A stretch of DNA of 64,000 bases. Origin: Duganella levis (GTDB lineage Bacteria; Pseudomonadota; Gammaproteobacteria; Burkholderiales; Burkholderiaceae_D). Shown piece by piece: positions 8,838 through 17,805 of the stretch (positions within the stretch are counted from its first letter, which is position 1; every line of letters starts with the position of its first letter). The position numbers and the translations under genes are program-made. Under the pieces are notes generated by a model that saw only the letters and a program-made list of their open reading frames with translations, made no database searches and had not been told where the DNA came from. The stretch is from contig NZ_WWCT01000024.1 of NCBI RefSeq assembly GCF_009857605.1, positions 1 through 64,000 of the forward strand, in the 5' to 3' direction.

Positions 8838-10709
8838 ATGAAACGCACCAGCATTACCATCATCGGCATGGGCCCGCGCGGGCTCAGCGTATTTGAACGC
8901 CTCGCCGCGCTGGCGCTTCACCGCCAGCTTCTCCTTGACCTGATTTTGATCGAACCCGGCGAATGCGGACCGGGCGTGCACGTCGCGCGCCAGCCGCAGC
9001 ATTTGCTGATCAACACGCTGGCCAGCCAGGTCACCATGTTTCCGGCCGCTGGGGCCGTCAGACACGCGCCAGTGTGCGCGACGCCGTCGCTGACGGTATG
9101 GGCCAGGCAAATGGGTTATCGGCGCGTAGGCGACCGCTACTACCGTCTGGGAAGCAGTGGCGGGCACGACATCGGCGAGGCAGACTATCTGCCGCGCAGT
9201 TTGCTGGGCGAGTATCTGGCGTGGGTCTACCAGCAGGTGGCGGCGGCGCTGCCGGCCGGTGTGGCGGTCACGCATCACCGGCAGCGGGCGGTGGACTTGT
9301 CGCAGCGGCTGGATGGCAGCAGCGTGATCGAGCTGGAGAGCGGGTATGTGGTGACCAGTGATTTTGTGTTTCTCACCACCGGGCACGGCAGCAACCTGCC
9401 CAGCGATCTGGATGCATGGCTGGGCAAATTCGCGCAGGACCATGCGCGCTACAACAGCCGGCTGGGTTTTGTGCGGCAGGTGTATCCGATGGAACAGCTG
9501 TCGCGCATCAGCGCCGATGCGCGGGTGGCGATCCAGGGGCTGGGGCTGAGTGCGCATGATGTGATCGCCGAGCTGACGGTAGGGCGGGGCGGCGAGTTTG
9601 TGGCGGGGCCGGAGGGCTTGCGCTATCTGCCGTCGGGACGCGAGCCGCAGTTGACGCTGTGTTCGCGCAACTGCTTGCCGTACGCGGCGCGCGGCGTCAA
9701 CCAGAAGGGGCTGGACGGCCGCCATCAGGCGCGCCACTTCACGGTGGACGCGGTGGAGGCGCTGCGCCGCCAGGCCCTGATCGCGCGCGGCAGCAGTCAG
9801 CTGGACTTCGACCGCGAACTGCTGCCCCTGCTCAAGCGCGAAATCGCCGACGCCTACCGAACCGCAGCCGCCACGCTCGACGCCCCGGACGAAGATACCT
9901 TGCTGGCCGACCTGCTATTCCCCCTGCAAGACCGCCAATTCGCCACGCTGGCCGAGTTCCGCCGCTACTTCCGCGACTGGCTGCAAGCCGACCTGGCCGA
10001 AGCCCGCCTCGGCAACCTTGCCAGTCCCACCAAAGCCGCCACCGACGTGCTGCGCGACGTCCGCGCCACCTTGCAGTCAGCCATCGAGCACGGCGGCCTG
10101 ACGCCAGCCTCGCACCGCAAATTCCTCAACGTCTACCATCCCGCCATCAACCGCGCCGCCTTCGGCCCGCCGCTGCGCCGCAACGAAGAACTGCTGGCGC
10201 TGCTGGACGCCGGCGTCATCACCCTGCAAGCCGGCCCCGGCAACCGCATCGACATCGACGAAACCGAATCCACCTACCTGCTCACCACCAAATTCAGCGG
10301 CGGCGCCGAACAGCACCCGGTCGACGTGGTCGTCATAGCAAGGTTGGAGCCGTTTGTGCCGGAAACCGACACATCCTTACTGATCCGTAATATGTTAAAA
10401 CGCGGCCTGGTCCGGCCGTACTACAACGGCGTGTTCCACCCCGGCGGCATCGACATCAACCGCGCCGGCCAGCCGCTGGACGCCGGCGGCGCCGCACTGG
10501 CCAACCTCTGGGCGCTGGGCTACCTGACCGAAGGCGCGCACTACTACACGCATGCCTTGCCGCGTCCGCAGCTGAGGTCCCGCCAGGTGTGGGATGCCGA
10601 ACAATGCGTCATGGCCTTGGCCGCTAAAATGGCTGAAAACCAGCGTCGCAGCCCGCGCAAACGGGCGGCGGCGAGTGCTCAAAAACATGACACTTTGCAA
10701 AGCAATTGA
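8838..10709 (+). CDS. FAD/NAD(P)-binding protein (NAD_binding_9 family)
   Basis: A 623-residue protein opening with a dinucleotide-binding motif (ITIIGMGPRGLSVFERL, Gly10/12/15), then the HLLINTLASQVTMFP and ATPSLTVWARQMGY segments typical of the COG4529-like FAD/NAD(P)-binding family. This family is distantly related to flavin monooxygenases, and its reaction is generally unknown. The middle holds a second motif region (VAIQGLGLSAHDVI). The C-terminus is basic (KRAAASAQK). The family call is good and the substrate is not known. The gene stands alone between the RND operon and a TonB-like gene, and its ribosome site is folded into the 8791-8834 hairpin, so output may be controlled at translation. 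Confidence 0.8.
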   Translation: MKRTSITIIGMGPRGLSVFERLAALALHRQLLLDLILIEPGECGPGVHVARQPQHLLINTLASQVTMFPAAGAVRHAPVCATPSLTVWARQMGYRRVGDRYYRLGSSGGHDIGEADYLPRSLLGEYLAWVYQQVAAALPAGVAVTHHRQRAVDLSQRLDGSSVIELESGYVVTSDFVFLTTGHGSNLPSDLDAWLGKFAQDHARYNSRLGFVRQVYPMEQLSRISADARVAIQGLGLSAHDVIAELTVGRGGEFVAGPEGLRYLPSGREPQLTLCSRNCLPYAARGVNQKGLDGRHQARHFTVDAVEALRRQALIARGSSQLDFDRELLPLLKREIADAYRTAAATLDAPDEDTLLADLLFPLQDRQFATLAEFRRYFRDWLQADLAEARLGNLASPTKAATDVLRDVRATLQSAIEHGGLTPASHRKFLNVYHPAINRAAFGPPLRRNEELLALLDAGVITLQAGPGNRIDIDETESTYLLTTKFSGGAEQHPVDVVVIARLEPFVPETDTSLLIRNMLKRGLVRPYYNGVFHPGGIDINRAGQPLDAGGAALANLWALGYLTEGAHYYTHALPRPQLRSRQVWDAEQCVMALAAKMAENQRRSPRKRAAASAQKHDTLQSN

Positions 10710-10775
10710 TACATACGGTAACACCCGTCAAGAGCCGAAACTTGTAAAGTAGACAGTCTGGTGCCCTGGATGGCA

Positions 10776-10792
10776 TTGGGAGCGGTTCCCAA
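10776..10792. promoter_or_regulatory. Candidate LacI-family operator
   Basis: TTGGGAGCGGTTCCCAA is a 17-bp inverted repeat with 6-bp arms around GCGGT. It has the same odd-length layout as lacO1 (TTGTGAGCGGATAACAA), with identical TTG, GAGCGG and CAA positions. It lies 65 bp upstream of the TTG start of the next gene. No LacI-type gene is in this window, so the regulator is unidentified. Confidence 0.4.
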
Positions 10793-10856
10793 AAGAGCGG
10801 GACTCTGGCACTATGGCCCCATTTTGACGACTTCTGCGTTCCACAAGGTTTGTATC

Positions 10857-11768
10857 TTGCACCACGACTCCCATATCCTCTCCGCGCATTCGGAATACTG
10901 CGAGACTTGCGGCCAGCGCCTGCCGTCGGCGCAGGATAGCTTTGCTACGTGGGACCGCAAGTCCAAAAACAAGCGCATCGGCATCGGTATTTCGATCGCG
11001 CTGCACTTGGCGGGCGTGCTGTACTACCTGTTGGCACCGACGCCCAAGCCGACCAAGTCGGCGCCGCCGAAGAGCGGGCAGATGGTCTACATCCAGCCGA
11101 TGGATAAAGTGGTGCCGAAGCCGATCACCAAGCCGTCGCCGGCCCCATCCAAGCCGGCCACCAAGCCGCCGCCGCCGCGCAAGCAGCAGGTGGTGACCAA
11201 GGAAGCCCCGGTCGCGACCAAGCCCAAGCTGGAAACCTTCGTGCCGCCGGTGCAGGCGACCATGACGCCGCCGCCGGTCGAAGACATGTCGGAAATGATC
11301 GCCAAGAAGCGCGCCGCGCGTGAATCGCTGAATCCGCCTGCGCCACCGGCGCCGGCCGCCGAAAGCGAAGCGGACCGCGCCAAGCGGGTGGCGCTGGCCA
11401 ACATCGCGCGCGCCAACGGCGCCGGCCAGAGCAGCGGCGCCGACCGTGACGATACCGGCGGCGTATTCCAGGTCGACAAGAGCTTCCACAGCGCCGAAGT
11501 CAAGTTCCGTGGCTGGAACACCAACTTCAAGCGCAACTGGCTGCAGCAGATTCACGTCGAGCAGGGCGCCGAGCAGGATATCGAGACGGCGGTGGTCAAG
11601 GAAATGATCAAGATCATCCGCAAAGAGAAGCCGGGCGACTTCCAGTGGGAGTCGCGCCGCCTGGGCAAAGTGGTCAACCTGAGCGCGCGCAAGGAAGACG
11701 AGAAGGAACTGGCCGCCTTCCTGATGAAGGAAATGTTCCCCGAATATACGCGCGGGGCATCGCGATAA
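10857..11768 (+). CDS. TonB-like proline-rich membrane protein with N-terminal CxxC
   Basis: The frame opens at 10761, but the better start is the TTG at 10857, which follows AAGG at a good distance and gives 303 residues. A cytosolic N-terminus has YCETCGQRLPS, half of a zinc-ribbon-like site. It is followed by one membrane helix (about residues 41-57), then a long Pro/Lys-rich periplasmic stretch (TPKPTKSAPP and KPPPPRKQQ types) like TonB. The C-terminal 100 residues (about HSAEVKFRGWNTNFKRNWLQQ onward) look folded, but I do not recognise the domain. Architecture suggests a protein spanning the periplasm; true TonB identity is not shown. A lac-like operator lies upstream and a strong terminator follows. 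Confidence 0.65.
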   Translation: MHHDSHILSAHSEYCETCGQRLPSAQDSFATWDRKSKNKRIGIGISIALHLAGVLYYLLAPTPKPTKSAPPKSGQMVYIQPMDKVVPKPITKPSPAPSKPATKPPPPRKQQVVTKEAPVATKPKLETFVPPVQATMTPPPVEDMSEMIAKKRAARESLNPPAPPAPAAESEADRAKRVALANIARANGAGQSSGADRDDTGGVFQVDKSFHSAEVKFRGWNTNFKRNWLQQIHVEQGAEQDIETAVVKEMIKIIRKEKPGDFQWESRRLGKVVNLSARKEDEKELAAFLMKEMFPEYTRGASR

Positions 11769-11770
11769 GT

Positions 11771-11798
11771 AAAAAAGCCGGGCTAGCCCGGCTTTTTT
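11771..11798. terminator. Bidirectional rho-independent terminator
   Basis: AAAAAAGCCGGGCTAGCCCGGCTTTTTT is a perfect inverted repeat with A/T tracts on both sides. It ends the TonB-like gene on the plus strand and hemB on the minus strand. Confidence 0.93.
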
Positions 11799-11814
11799 GA
11801 TGCTTGCGGCGTGC

Positions 11815-12828
11815 TTATTTGCCTTGCAGCTTGCGCGCGACGTCCAGCGCGAAGTAGGTCAGCACGGCGTCGGCGCCGGCGCGCTTGAAGGCCAGCATCG
11901 ATTCCATCATCACCTTGTCGTGATCCAGCCAGCCGTTTTGCGCGGCTGCCTTGAGCATCGCGTATTCGCCGCTCACCTGGTAGGCGAAAGTCGGCACCTT
12001 GAATTCGTCCTTCACGCGGCGCACGATGTCCAGGTAAGGCATGCCAGGCTTGACCATCACCATGTCGGCGCCTTCGGCCAGATCCAGGCCCACTTCGCGC
12101 AGCGCTTCGTCGCTGTTGGCAGGGTCCATCTGGTACTGGTTCTTGTCGCCCTTGCCCAGGTTGGCCGACGAGCCGACCGCATCGCGGAACGGGCCGTAGA
12201 ACGCCGAAGCGTACTTGGCCGAGTAAGCCATGATGCGGGTGTGGATATGGCCGCCCGCTTCCAGCGCTGCGCGGATCGCGCCGATGCGGCCGTCCATCAT
12301 GTCCGACGGCGCCACCACGTCGACGCCGGCTTCCGCGTGGCATAGCGCCTGGCGGATCAGCATCTCGGTGGTGATGTCGTTGATGACGTAGCCGTTCTCG
12401 TCGATCAGGCCGTCCTGGCCATGGCTGGTGTACGGGTCGAGCGCGACGTCGGTCAGGATGCCCAGTTCAGGGAAGGCTTGCTTCAGGGCGCGTACCGCGC
12501 GCGGCACCAGGCCGTCCGGATTGGTGGCTTCGACGCCATCTTCGGTTTTCTTCGACGCATCGATCACCGGGAACAGCGCCAGCACCGGGATGCCCAGCGA
12601 GACGCATTCTTCCGCCACCTTCAGCAGCAGGTCCACCGACACGCGCTCCACGCCCGGCATCGACGCTACCGCCTCGCGCTGGTGCGTGCCTTCCAGGATG
12701 AACACCGGGTAGATCAGGTCGGCCGGGGTGACGACGTTTTCGCGCATCAGCGCGCGCGAGAATGGATCGCGGCGCATGCGGCGCATGCGGATGGCAGGAA
12801 ATTGGGCTGCAGCTGCTGACTTACTCAT
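11815..12828 (-). CDS. hemB: Delta-aminolevulinic acid dehydratase (porphobilinogen synthase)
   Basis: A 337-residue cytosolic enzyme that joins two 5-aminolevulinate molecules into porphobilinogen in haem synthesis. The N-terminal RMRRMRRDPFSRALMREN is the family opening, and the Schiff-base lysine lies in MVMVKPGMPYL. The metal-site region reads DVALDPYTSHGQDG, with Asp where zinc-type enzymes have Cys, so this is the zinc-independent Asp-type form known from Pseudomonas. The gene overlaps the end of engB by 8 bp and has a GGAAG ribosome site within it, so the two are one transcript. Haem supply fits the cytochrome genes that follow at 13.7 kb. Confidence 0.97.
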   Translation of the reverse strand: MSKSAAAAQFPAIRMRRMRRDPFSRALMRENVVTPADLIYPVFILEGTHQREAVASMPGVERVSVDLLLKVAEECVSLGIPVLALFPVIDASKKTEDGVEATNPDGLVPRAVRALKQAFPELGILTDVALDPYTSHGQDGLIDENGYVINDITTEMLIRQALCHAEAGVDVVAPSDMMDGRIGAIRAALEAGGHIHTRIMAYSAKYASAFYGPFRDAVGSSANLGKGDKNQYQMDPANSDEALREVGLDLAEGADMVMVKPGMPYLDIVRRVKDEFKVPTFAYQVSGEYAMLKAAAQNGWLDHDKVMMESMLAFKRAGADAVLTYFALDVARKLQGK

Positions 12829-13528
12829 TGCTATCGCTTCCTAAATCTGGGGTGGGTTCTTCATCCTCCAGCAGCCCCGCCAGTTCAAGAATCTTGTCGT
12901 TGGCTTCGTCGATGCCGATGCGGTTCTGCGCGGAGAACAGTTGCACGGTGAAGGGGAAGCCTTCGCCGTCTTCGTCGACGTAGCTGTCGAGCTTGGCCTT
13001 GGCCTGGCGCAGCACGTTGATCGAGTCGTTGCGGTTGAGCTTGTCAACCTTGGTCAGGATGCAATGGATCGGCTTGCCCGTCGGGGCGAACCATTCCAGC
13101 ATCTGCACGTCGAGGTCGGTGAACGGGCGGCGCGAATCCATGATCAGGACCAGCGCGGCCAGCTGCTCGCGGCGCTGCACGTAGTCGCCCAGCAGGCGCT
13201 GCCAGTGCAGCTTGGCCGAGCCGGACACTTCCGCGTAGCCGTAGCCGGGCAAGTCGACCAGCAGCGCTTCGATCTCCTCGACGATGGTAGGGTCCTTGCG
13301 GTGCTGCGCCACGTGCGCGCCACCGATGGAGAAATAGTTGATGTGCTGGGTACGGCCAGGGGTCTTGGAGGCGAACGCCAGACCCTTCTGGTTGCACAAA
13401 ATATTGATGGCAGTGGATTTACCAGCATTGGAGCGACCAGCAAAAGCGATCTCCGGCACCTGGGTGTCGGGGAGGTCGCGTAATTGGTTAACGGTCGTAA
13501 AGAAGCGGGCTTGCCAGAGTTTGGACAT
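12821..13528 (-). CDS. engB: Ribosome biogenesis GTPase EngB (YihA/YsxC)
   Basis: A 235-residue small GTPase needed for large-subunit assembly in other bacteria. Visible motifs are G1 AGRSNAGKSTAIN, G3 DLPGYGYAEV and G4 TKVDK, plus the family opening FFTTVNQLRDLPD. The C-terminus is acidic. It is the first gene of an engB-hemB pair on the minus strand and is divergent from the cytochrome c4 gene, with a 147-bp shared upstream region that contains the palindrome ATTGTACAAT (13577-13586). Confidence 0.95.
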   Translation of the reverse strand: MSKLWQARFFTTVNQLRDLPDTQVPEIAFAGRSNAGKSTAINILCNQKGLAFASKTPGRTQHINYFSIGGAHVAQHRKDPTIVEEIEALLVDLPGYGYAEVSGSAKLHWQRLLGDYVQRREQLAALVLIMDSRRPFTDLDVQMLEWFAPTGKPIHCILTKVDKLNRNDSINVLRQAKAKLDSYVDEDGEGFPFTVQLFSAQNRIGIDEANDKILELAGLLEDEEPTPDLGSDSNE

Positions 13529-13675
13529 GGGGATTGGGGAAAAAGCAACAGGTTAAAGCAGGGAATTTTTTAAGCTATTGTACAATGAGTAGATACCCGG
13601 TGCCCCCTGGCAGGTATCAGCGCCTATGTGGACCCCCTGGTTTAAAACTTTTTAGACTCCTCCTAGGGTGCTTGA

Positions 13676-14350
13676 ATGAATAGTGTGAATCTGTTTTCAC
13701 CGATTGTAAAATCCCTGCTTGTTGCCTTGCTGGCCGTTTCGGCCACGGCCCACGCCGAAGACAAAAAGCCCGCCCCGCCTGCCCCACCCAAGATCGATGC
13801 TGCCAAAGGCGCCACCCTGTTTACCGACGGCGACGCCGCCCGTGGCCTGCCGGCCTGCGTGTCCTGCCACGGCGCCGGTGGCAATTCCACCATCAGCGTC
13901 AATCCCAAGCTGGCCGGCCAGCATGAAGGCTATCTTTACAAGCAACTGGTGAACTTTACGACGGCACAACGGAATCAACCGGTGATGACGACCTACGCCA
14001 AACTGCTGACCGACGACGAAAAGCACAACATCGCTGCCTGGCTGGCGACCCAGAAGCAGACGCCGGGCGCCGCCAAGAACAAGGATACGGTTGAGCTGGG
14101 CAAGAAGATTTATCGCGGCGGCATCGCCGAGAAGAATGTGCCGGCCTGTGCCAGCTGTCACGGCGCCACTGGTTCCGGCATTCCGATCCAGTATCCGCGC
14201 ATCGCCGGTCAGCACCAGGACTACACGTTCGCCGAGCTGGGCCTGTTCAAGACGGGCGCCCGCAAAGGCGTCGAGATGGACGCGATTGCCAAGCGCATGT
14301 CGGACGAAGAGATGAAGGCCGTTGCCGATTACGTAGCAGGCCTGAAATAA
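13676..14350 (+). CDS. Di-haem cytochrome c4
   Basis: 224 residues with a cleavable signal peptide (to about AHA27) and two haem-binding CxxCH sites, CVSCH at 61-65 and CASCH at 158-162, each in a similar half of the protein. This duplicated layout and length are those of cytochrome c4, a periplasmic electron carrier to terminal oxidases. Its haems would be attached by the ResB/CcsA machinery encoded directly downstream. The ribosome site AGGG lies just before the ATG, next to a CCTCCT stretch that could pair with it. A terminator at 14398-14427 separates the gene from resB. Confidence 0.95.
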   Translation: MNSVNLFSPIVKSLLVALLAVSATAHAEDKKPAPPAPPKIDAAKGATLFTDGDAARGLPACVSCHGAGGNSTISVNPKLAGQHEGYLYKQLVNFTTAQRNQPVMTTYAKLLTDDEKHNIAAWLATQKQTPGAAKNKDTVELGKKIYRGGIAEKNVPACASCHGATGSGIPIQYPRIAGQHQDYTFAELGLFKTGARKGVEMDAIAKRMSDEEMKAVADYVAGLK

Positions 14351-14397
14351 AGTTGATGAATCCGCATTTTTCCAGTGCGGACTCACCCAAAAGAAGA

Positions 14398-14427
14398 GGG
14401 CGGCAGCGTAAGCATGCCGCCCTTTTT
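14398..14427 (+). terminator. Rho-independent terminator after cytochrome c4
   Basis: GGGCGGCA (14398-14405) pairs with TGCCGCCC (14415-14422), and five Ts follow. Confidence 0.9.
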
Positions 14428-14475
14428 GTTGGTATGCTGCCGCCTGACCACTTTTATTAAAGAAGCTGAACTCGC

Positions 14476-16572
14476 ATGACTAGCCCCAGTACCACCGGCA
14501 TCGAGCTGAAAACCCGCCGTCCCATCATTGGCGAAATCGTTGAACTGATTTCCTCCATGCGTTTCGCCATCGCCTTGCTGGCGATGATTGCGATCGCCGC
14601 CGTCATCGGCACCGTGATGAAGCAGGGCGAGGCGTCGACCAATTACATCAACCAGTTTGGCCCGTTCTGGTACGAGATCTTCCGCAAGATCGGCCTGTAC
14701 ACCGTGTATTCGACCTGGTGGTTCCTGCTGCTGATGACGGCGCTGGTCAGCTCGACCACGCTGTGCATTGCGCGCAACGGCCCGAAAATGCTGAAGGACA
14801 TGCGTAGCTGGCGCGAGAACGTGCGCGAGCAGTCGTTGCTGAACTTCCACCACAAGATGCAGTGGCAGGTGCCGCTGTCGCGCGCGGCGCTGGCGCAGCA
14901 GAGCGCAGCGCGCCTGAAGGACGCCGGCTACCAGGTCAAGCTGGTGGAAAAAGACAACGGCACGCTGGTGGCGGCCAAGCAGGGAGCCGCCAACAAGTTC
15001 GGCTACATCTTCGCGCACGCGTCGATCGTCATCATCTGTATCGGCGGTCTGCTGGATTCGGACGTACCGATCCGCATGCAGGAATGGTTCTTCGGCAAGA
15101 CGCCGTTCAGCGGCAGCGGCCTGATTTCGCAAGTGCCGCCGCAGCATCGCCTTGGTGTCGGCAACCCCACCTTCCGCGGCAACACCATGATTCCGGAAGG
15201 GCAGAACAGCAACACCGCCATCCTGGCCCGTCCGGACGGCGTGCTGATCCAGGAACTGCCGTTCACCATCAGCCTGAAAAAATTCACCATCGATTTCTAC
15301 AGCACCGGCATGCCCAAACTGTTTGCCAGCGACGTCGAAGTACGCGACAACCAGACCGGCGAAACGGTCAAGGGCACCATCGAAGTCAACCATCCGCTGA
15401 CCTTCAACGGCGTGTCGATCTACCAGTCCAGCTTTGAAGACGGCGGCAGCAAGCTCAAACTGAGCGGCTTCCCGATGACCGGCAACGCCACCGAGCGCTT
15501 CGAGATCGCCGGCGAAGTGGGCGGCACCACGCCGCTGACCCAGGACACCACGGTAGAATGGTCGGGCTTCCGGCCGTTCAACGTGGAAAACGTCGGCCCG
15601 ACCGATGACCCGCGCGCGGTCAAGCAGGGCAAGAGCCTGGAAGAAGAACTGGCGCAAAGCCTGGACAAGCACACCGGTTCAGCCGGCAAGAATGCCGTCA
15701 ACAAGAACCTGAAAAACGTCGGCCCGAGCGTCAGCTACAAGCTGCGCGACAAGACCGGCCAGGCGCGCGAATACCAGAACTACATGCAGCCGGTTACGGT
15801 CGACGGCGCCACCGTGTTCCTGGCCGGCGTGCGCGCCAATCCGTCGGACAACTTCAGCTACCTGCGCATTCCGGCCGACGACGGCCATAGCGTGACCGAA
15901 TGGATGCGCCTGCGCGCCGCGCTGCAAGACCCGGCCCTGCGCGCCGCCGCCGCCCAGCGCTACGCCGAACGCGCCACGCCGAATTCGGCCGCCGGCGACG
16001 CGCTGCGCGCGCAGTTGCAGGCCTCGGCCGACAAGAGCTTGGGCATCTTTGCCGGCAGCGACAAGGCGGCCGGCTTCATGGCCATCTCGCAGTTCCTGGA
16101 AAAAGTCCCGGCCGCCGAGCAGGAGAAGGCCGCCGACGTGTTCATGAAGATCCTCAACGGCAGCCTGTGGGACCTGTGGCAAGTCGCGCGCGCCAAGGAC
16201 AAGCTGCCGCCGGTGAGCGAAGACGAGACCCACGCCCGCTTCCTGCAACTAGCCACCAACGCGCTGTCGGATGCGTTCTTCTACGGTGCCCCGGTCTACC
16301 TGCAACTGGACGACTACAACGAAATCAAGGCCTCGGTATTCCAGGTGACGCGCTCGCCGGGCAAGAACGTGGTCTACCTCGGCTGCCTGTTCCTGGTGCT
16401 GGGCGTGTTCGCCATGTTCTACATCCGCGAACGCCGCCTATGGATCTGGATCAAGGACGACGCCAACGGCGCCAGCGACGCGCTGATGGCCATGAGCACC
16501 CAGCGCAAAACGCTGGATTTTGAACGCGAATTTGAAATACTGAAGGAAAAGCTGCCGCAGTCGGCAGCATAG
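14476..16572 (+). CDS. resB: Cytochrome c biogenesis protein ResB (System II)
   Basis: A 698-residue membrane protein of the ResB/Ccs1 family. Two membrane helices near the N-terminus (about residues 30-50 and 75-95), one near 175-190, a very large periplasmic domain and a last helix near 635-655 match the family plan. ResB works with CcsA to move haem and attach it to CxxCH apocytochromes in the periplasm. The 9-bp gap to ccsA shows a shared operon. It sits just after a c4 gene, a natural client. The presence of System II rather than Ccm is usual in betaproteobacteria. Confidence 0.94.
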   Translation: MTSPSTTGIELKTRRPIIGEIVELISSMRFAIALLAMIAIAAVIGTVMKQGEASTNYINQFGPFWYEIFRKIGLYTVYSTWWFLLLMTALVSSTTLCIARNGPKMLKDMRSWRENVREQSLLNFHHKMQWQVPLSRAALAQQSAARLKDAGYQVKLVEKDNGTLVAAKQGAANKFGYIFAHASIVIICIGGLLDSDVPIRMQEWFFGKTPFSGSGLISQVPPQHRLGVGNPTFRGNTMIPEGQNSNTAILARPDGVLIQELPFTISLKKFTIDFYSTGMPKLFASDVEVRDNQTGETVKGTIEVNHPLTFNGVSIYQSSFEDGGSKLKLSGFPMTGNATERFEIAGEVGGTTPLTQDTTVEWSGFRPFNVENVGPTDDPRAVKQGKSLEEELAQSLDKHTGSAGKNAVNKNLKNVGPSVSYKLRDKTGQAREYQNYMQPVTVDGATVFLAGVRANPSDNFSYLRIPADDGHSVTEWMRLRAALQDPALRAAAAQRYAERATPNSAAGDALRAQLQASADKSLGIFAGSDKAAGFMAISQFLEKVPAAEQEKAADVFMKILNGSLWDLWQVARAKDKLPPVSEDETHARFLQLATNALSDAFFYGAPVYLQLDDYNEIKASVFQVTRSPGKNVVYLGCLFLVLGVFAMFYIRERRLWIWIKDDANGASDALMAMSTQRKTLDFEREFEILKEKLPQSAA

Positions 16573-16581
16573 GAGCAGACC

Positions 16582-17736
16582 ATGGAAATGACCCAATCCC
16601 AGCAAACCTATCAGCAGGCGCCCGGCTATTTCAAGCGCCTCAACGTTGTCGACTGGCTGTTCGCGCTGGCGCTGCTGGCCGGCGCGCTGTTCGGCCTGAG
16701 CCGCTACGGCGCGTTCATGAATTATTACGAGCAGGTGATCCTGCTGGCGGCGGTGCCGGTGTTCGCCACGCTGGGCTGGCACTGGAAGGCGGTGCGCTGG
16801 CTGATGCCGCTGATCGCGCTGCTGTCGCTGTGGGCGATCTCGATGTACGCCGGCGACCTGGATAACGGCACCAAGAAATTCTGGCTGCGCATGATGCTGT
16901 CGAGTCAGTCGGCGGTGTTGTGGATGAGCGTGATGTTCGTCATCGCCACCGTGTTCTACTGGATCGGCTTTATCGGCCGCTCGGCCGCCGCCTCCAGCAT
17001 CGGCTCCAAGCTGTGCTGGGCCGCCGTGGTGCTGGGCTGGACCGCGATGATGGTGCGCTGGTACGAGTCCTACCTGATCGGCGCCGACGTCGGCCACATT
17101 CCGGTGTCCAACCTGTACGAAGTGTTCATCCTGTTCTCGCTGATCACCGCGATGTTCTACCTGTACTTCGAACAGCGCTACGCCACCCGCCAGATGGGCC
17201 CATTCGTACTGCTGGTGATCTCGGCCGCGATCGGTTTCCTGATGTGGTACACCACCTCGCGCAACGCGGCCGACATCCAGCCGCTGCTGCCGGCGCTGCA
17301 AAGCTGGTGGATGAAGATCCACGTCCCGGCCAACTTCATCGGCTACGGCAACTTCGCGCTGGCCGCCATGGTCGCCGCCGCCTACCTGCTGAAAACATCG
17401 GGCTACCTGAAGGACCGCCTGCCGTCGGAAGAAGTGCTGGACGACGTCATGTACAAGGCCATCTCGGCCGGCTTCGCCTTCTTCACCATCGCCACCATTC
17501 TCGGCGCGCTGTGGGCGGCGGAAGCGTGGGGCGGCTACTGGTCGTGGGATCCGAAGGAAACCTGGGCGCTGATCGTCTGGCTCAACTATGCGGCCTGGCT
17601 GCACATGCGTTTGATGACGGGCCTGCGCGGCCGTCCGGCGGCCTGGTGGGCGCTGGTGGGCCTGCTGGTGACGACCTTTGCTTTCCTGGGTGTCAACATG
17701 TTCCTGTCCGGCCTGCACTCCTACGGCAAGTTGTAA
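16582..17736 (+). CDS. ccsA: Cytochrome c biogenesis protein CcsA/ResC (System II)
   Basis: A 384-residue polytopic haem handler with the tryptophan-rich WWD signature (WGGYWSWDPKETWALIVW) near residues 314-331 and conserved His residues flanking it. An AGGAG ribosome site precedes the ATG. With ResB it forms the System II cytochrome c synthetase. Some annotations call this protein CcsB; the domain is the same. It is followed, after 69 bp holding a folded leader, by msrP. Confidence 0.94.
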   Translation: MEMTQSQQTYQQAPGYFKRLNVVDWLFALALLAGALFGLSRYGAFMNYYEQVILLAAVPVFATLGWHWKAVRWLMPLIALLSLWAISMYAGDLDNGTKKFWLRMMLSSQSAVLWMSVMFVIATVFYWIGFIGRSAAASSIGSKLCWAAVVLGWTAMMVRWYESYLIGADVGHIPVSNLYEVFILFSLITAMFYLYFEQRYATRQMGPFVLLVISAAIGFLMWYTTSRNAADIQPLLPALQSWWMKIHVPANFIGYGNFALAAMVAAAYLLKTSGYLKDRLPSEEVLDDVMYKAISAGFAFFTIATILGALWAAEAWGGYWSWDPKETWALIVWLNYAAWLHMRLMTGLRGRPAAWWALVGLLVTTFAFLGVNMFLSGLHSYGKL

Positions 17737-17755
17737 ACGGAAGTTTAAGTTTGAT

Positions 17756-17798
17756 TCCGGAAGTTTGGTGTAAGGTTGAGCCTCACACCGCTTCCGGA
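17756..17798 (+). promoter_or_regulatory. Leader hairpin covering the msrP ribosome site
   Basis: TCCGGAAG (17756-17763) pairs with CTTCCGGA (17791-17798), enclosing GGTGT/ACACC (17767-17771/17785-17789) and AGG/CCT. The Shine-Dalgarno GGAG (17796-17799) for the ATG at 17806 lies in the 3' arm. The 9-mer CGGAAGTTT also occurs twice, at 17738 and 17758. Confidence 0.5.
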
Positions 17799-17805
17799 GT
17801 CCACC

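Noticed and set aside
4470..9737. A 1755-codon open frame on the minus strand across the RND genes
   Set aside because: It is antisense to well-supported adaptor, permease and FAD genes. Its translation is Arg/His/Gln-rich with no domain, as expected for a third-position shadow in GC-rich DNA.
10761..10856. N-terminal extension of the TonB-like protein from 10761
   Set aside because: The extra 32 residues would overlap the operator palindrome and have no ribosome site; the TTG at 10857 is better placed.
13577..13586. Perfect palindrome ATTGTACAAT between engB and the c4 gene as an operator
   Set aside because: Ten bases only, overlapping a possible -10 (TACAAT) with no matching -35; noted in the engB entry but not called as a site.
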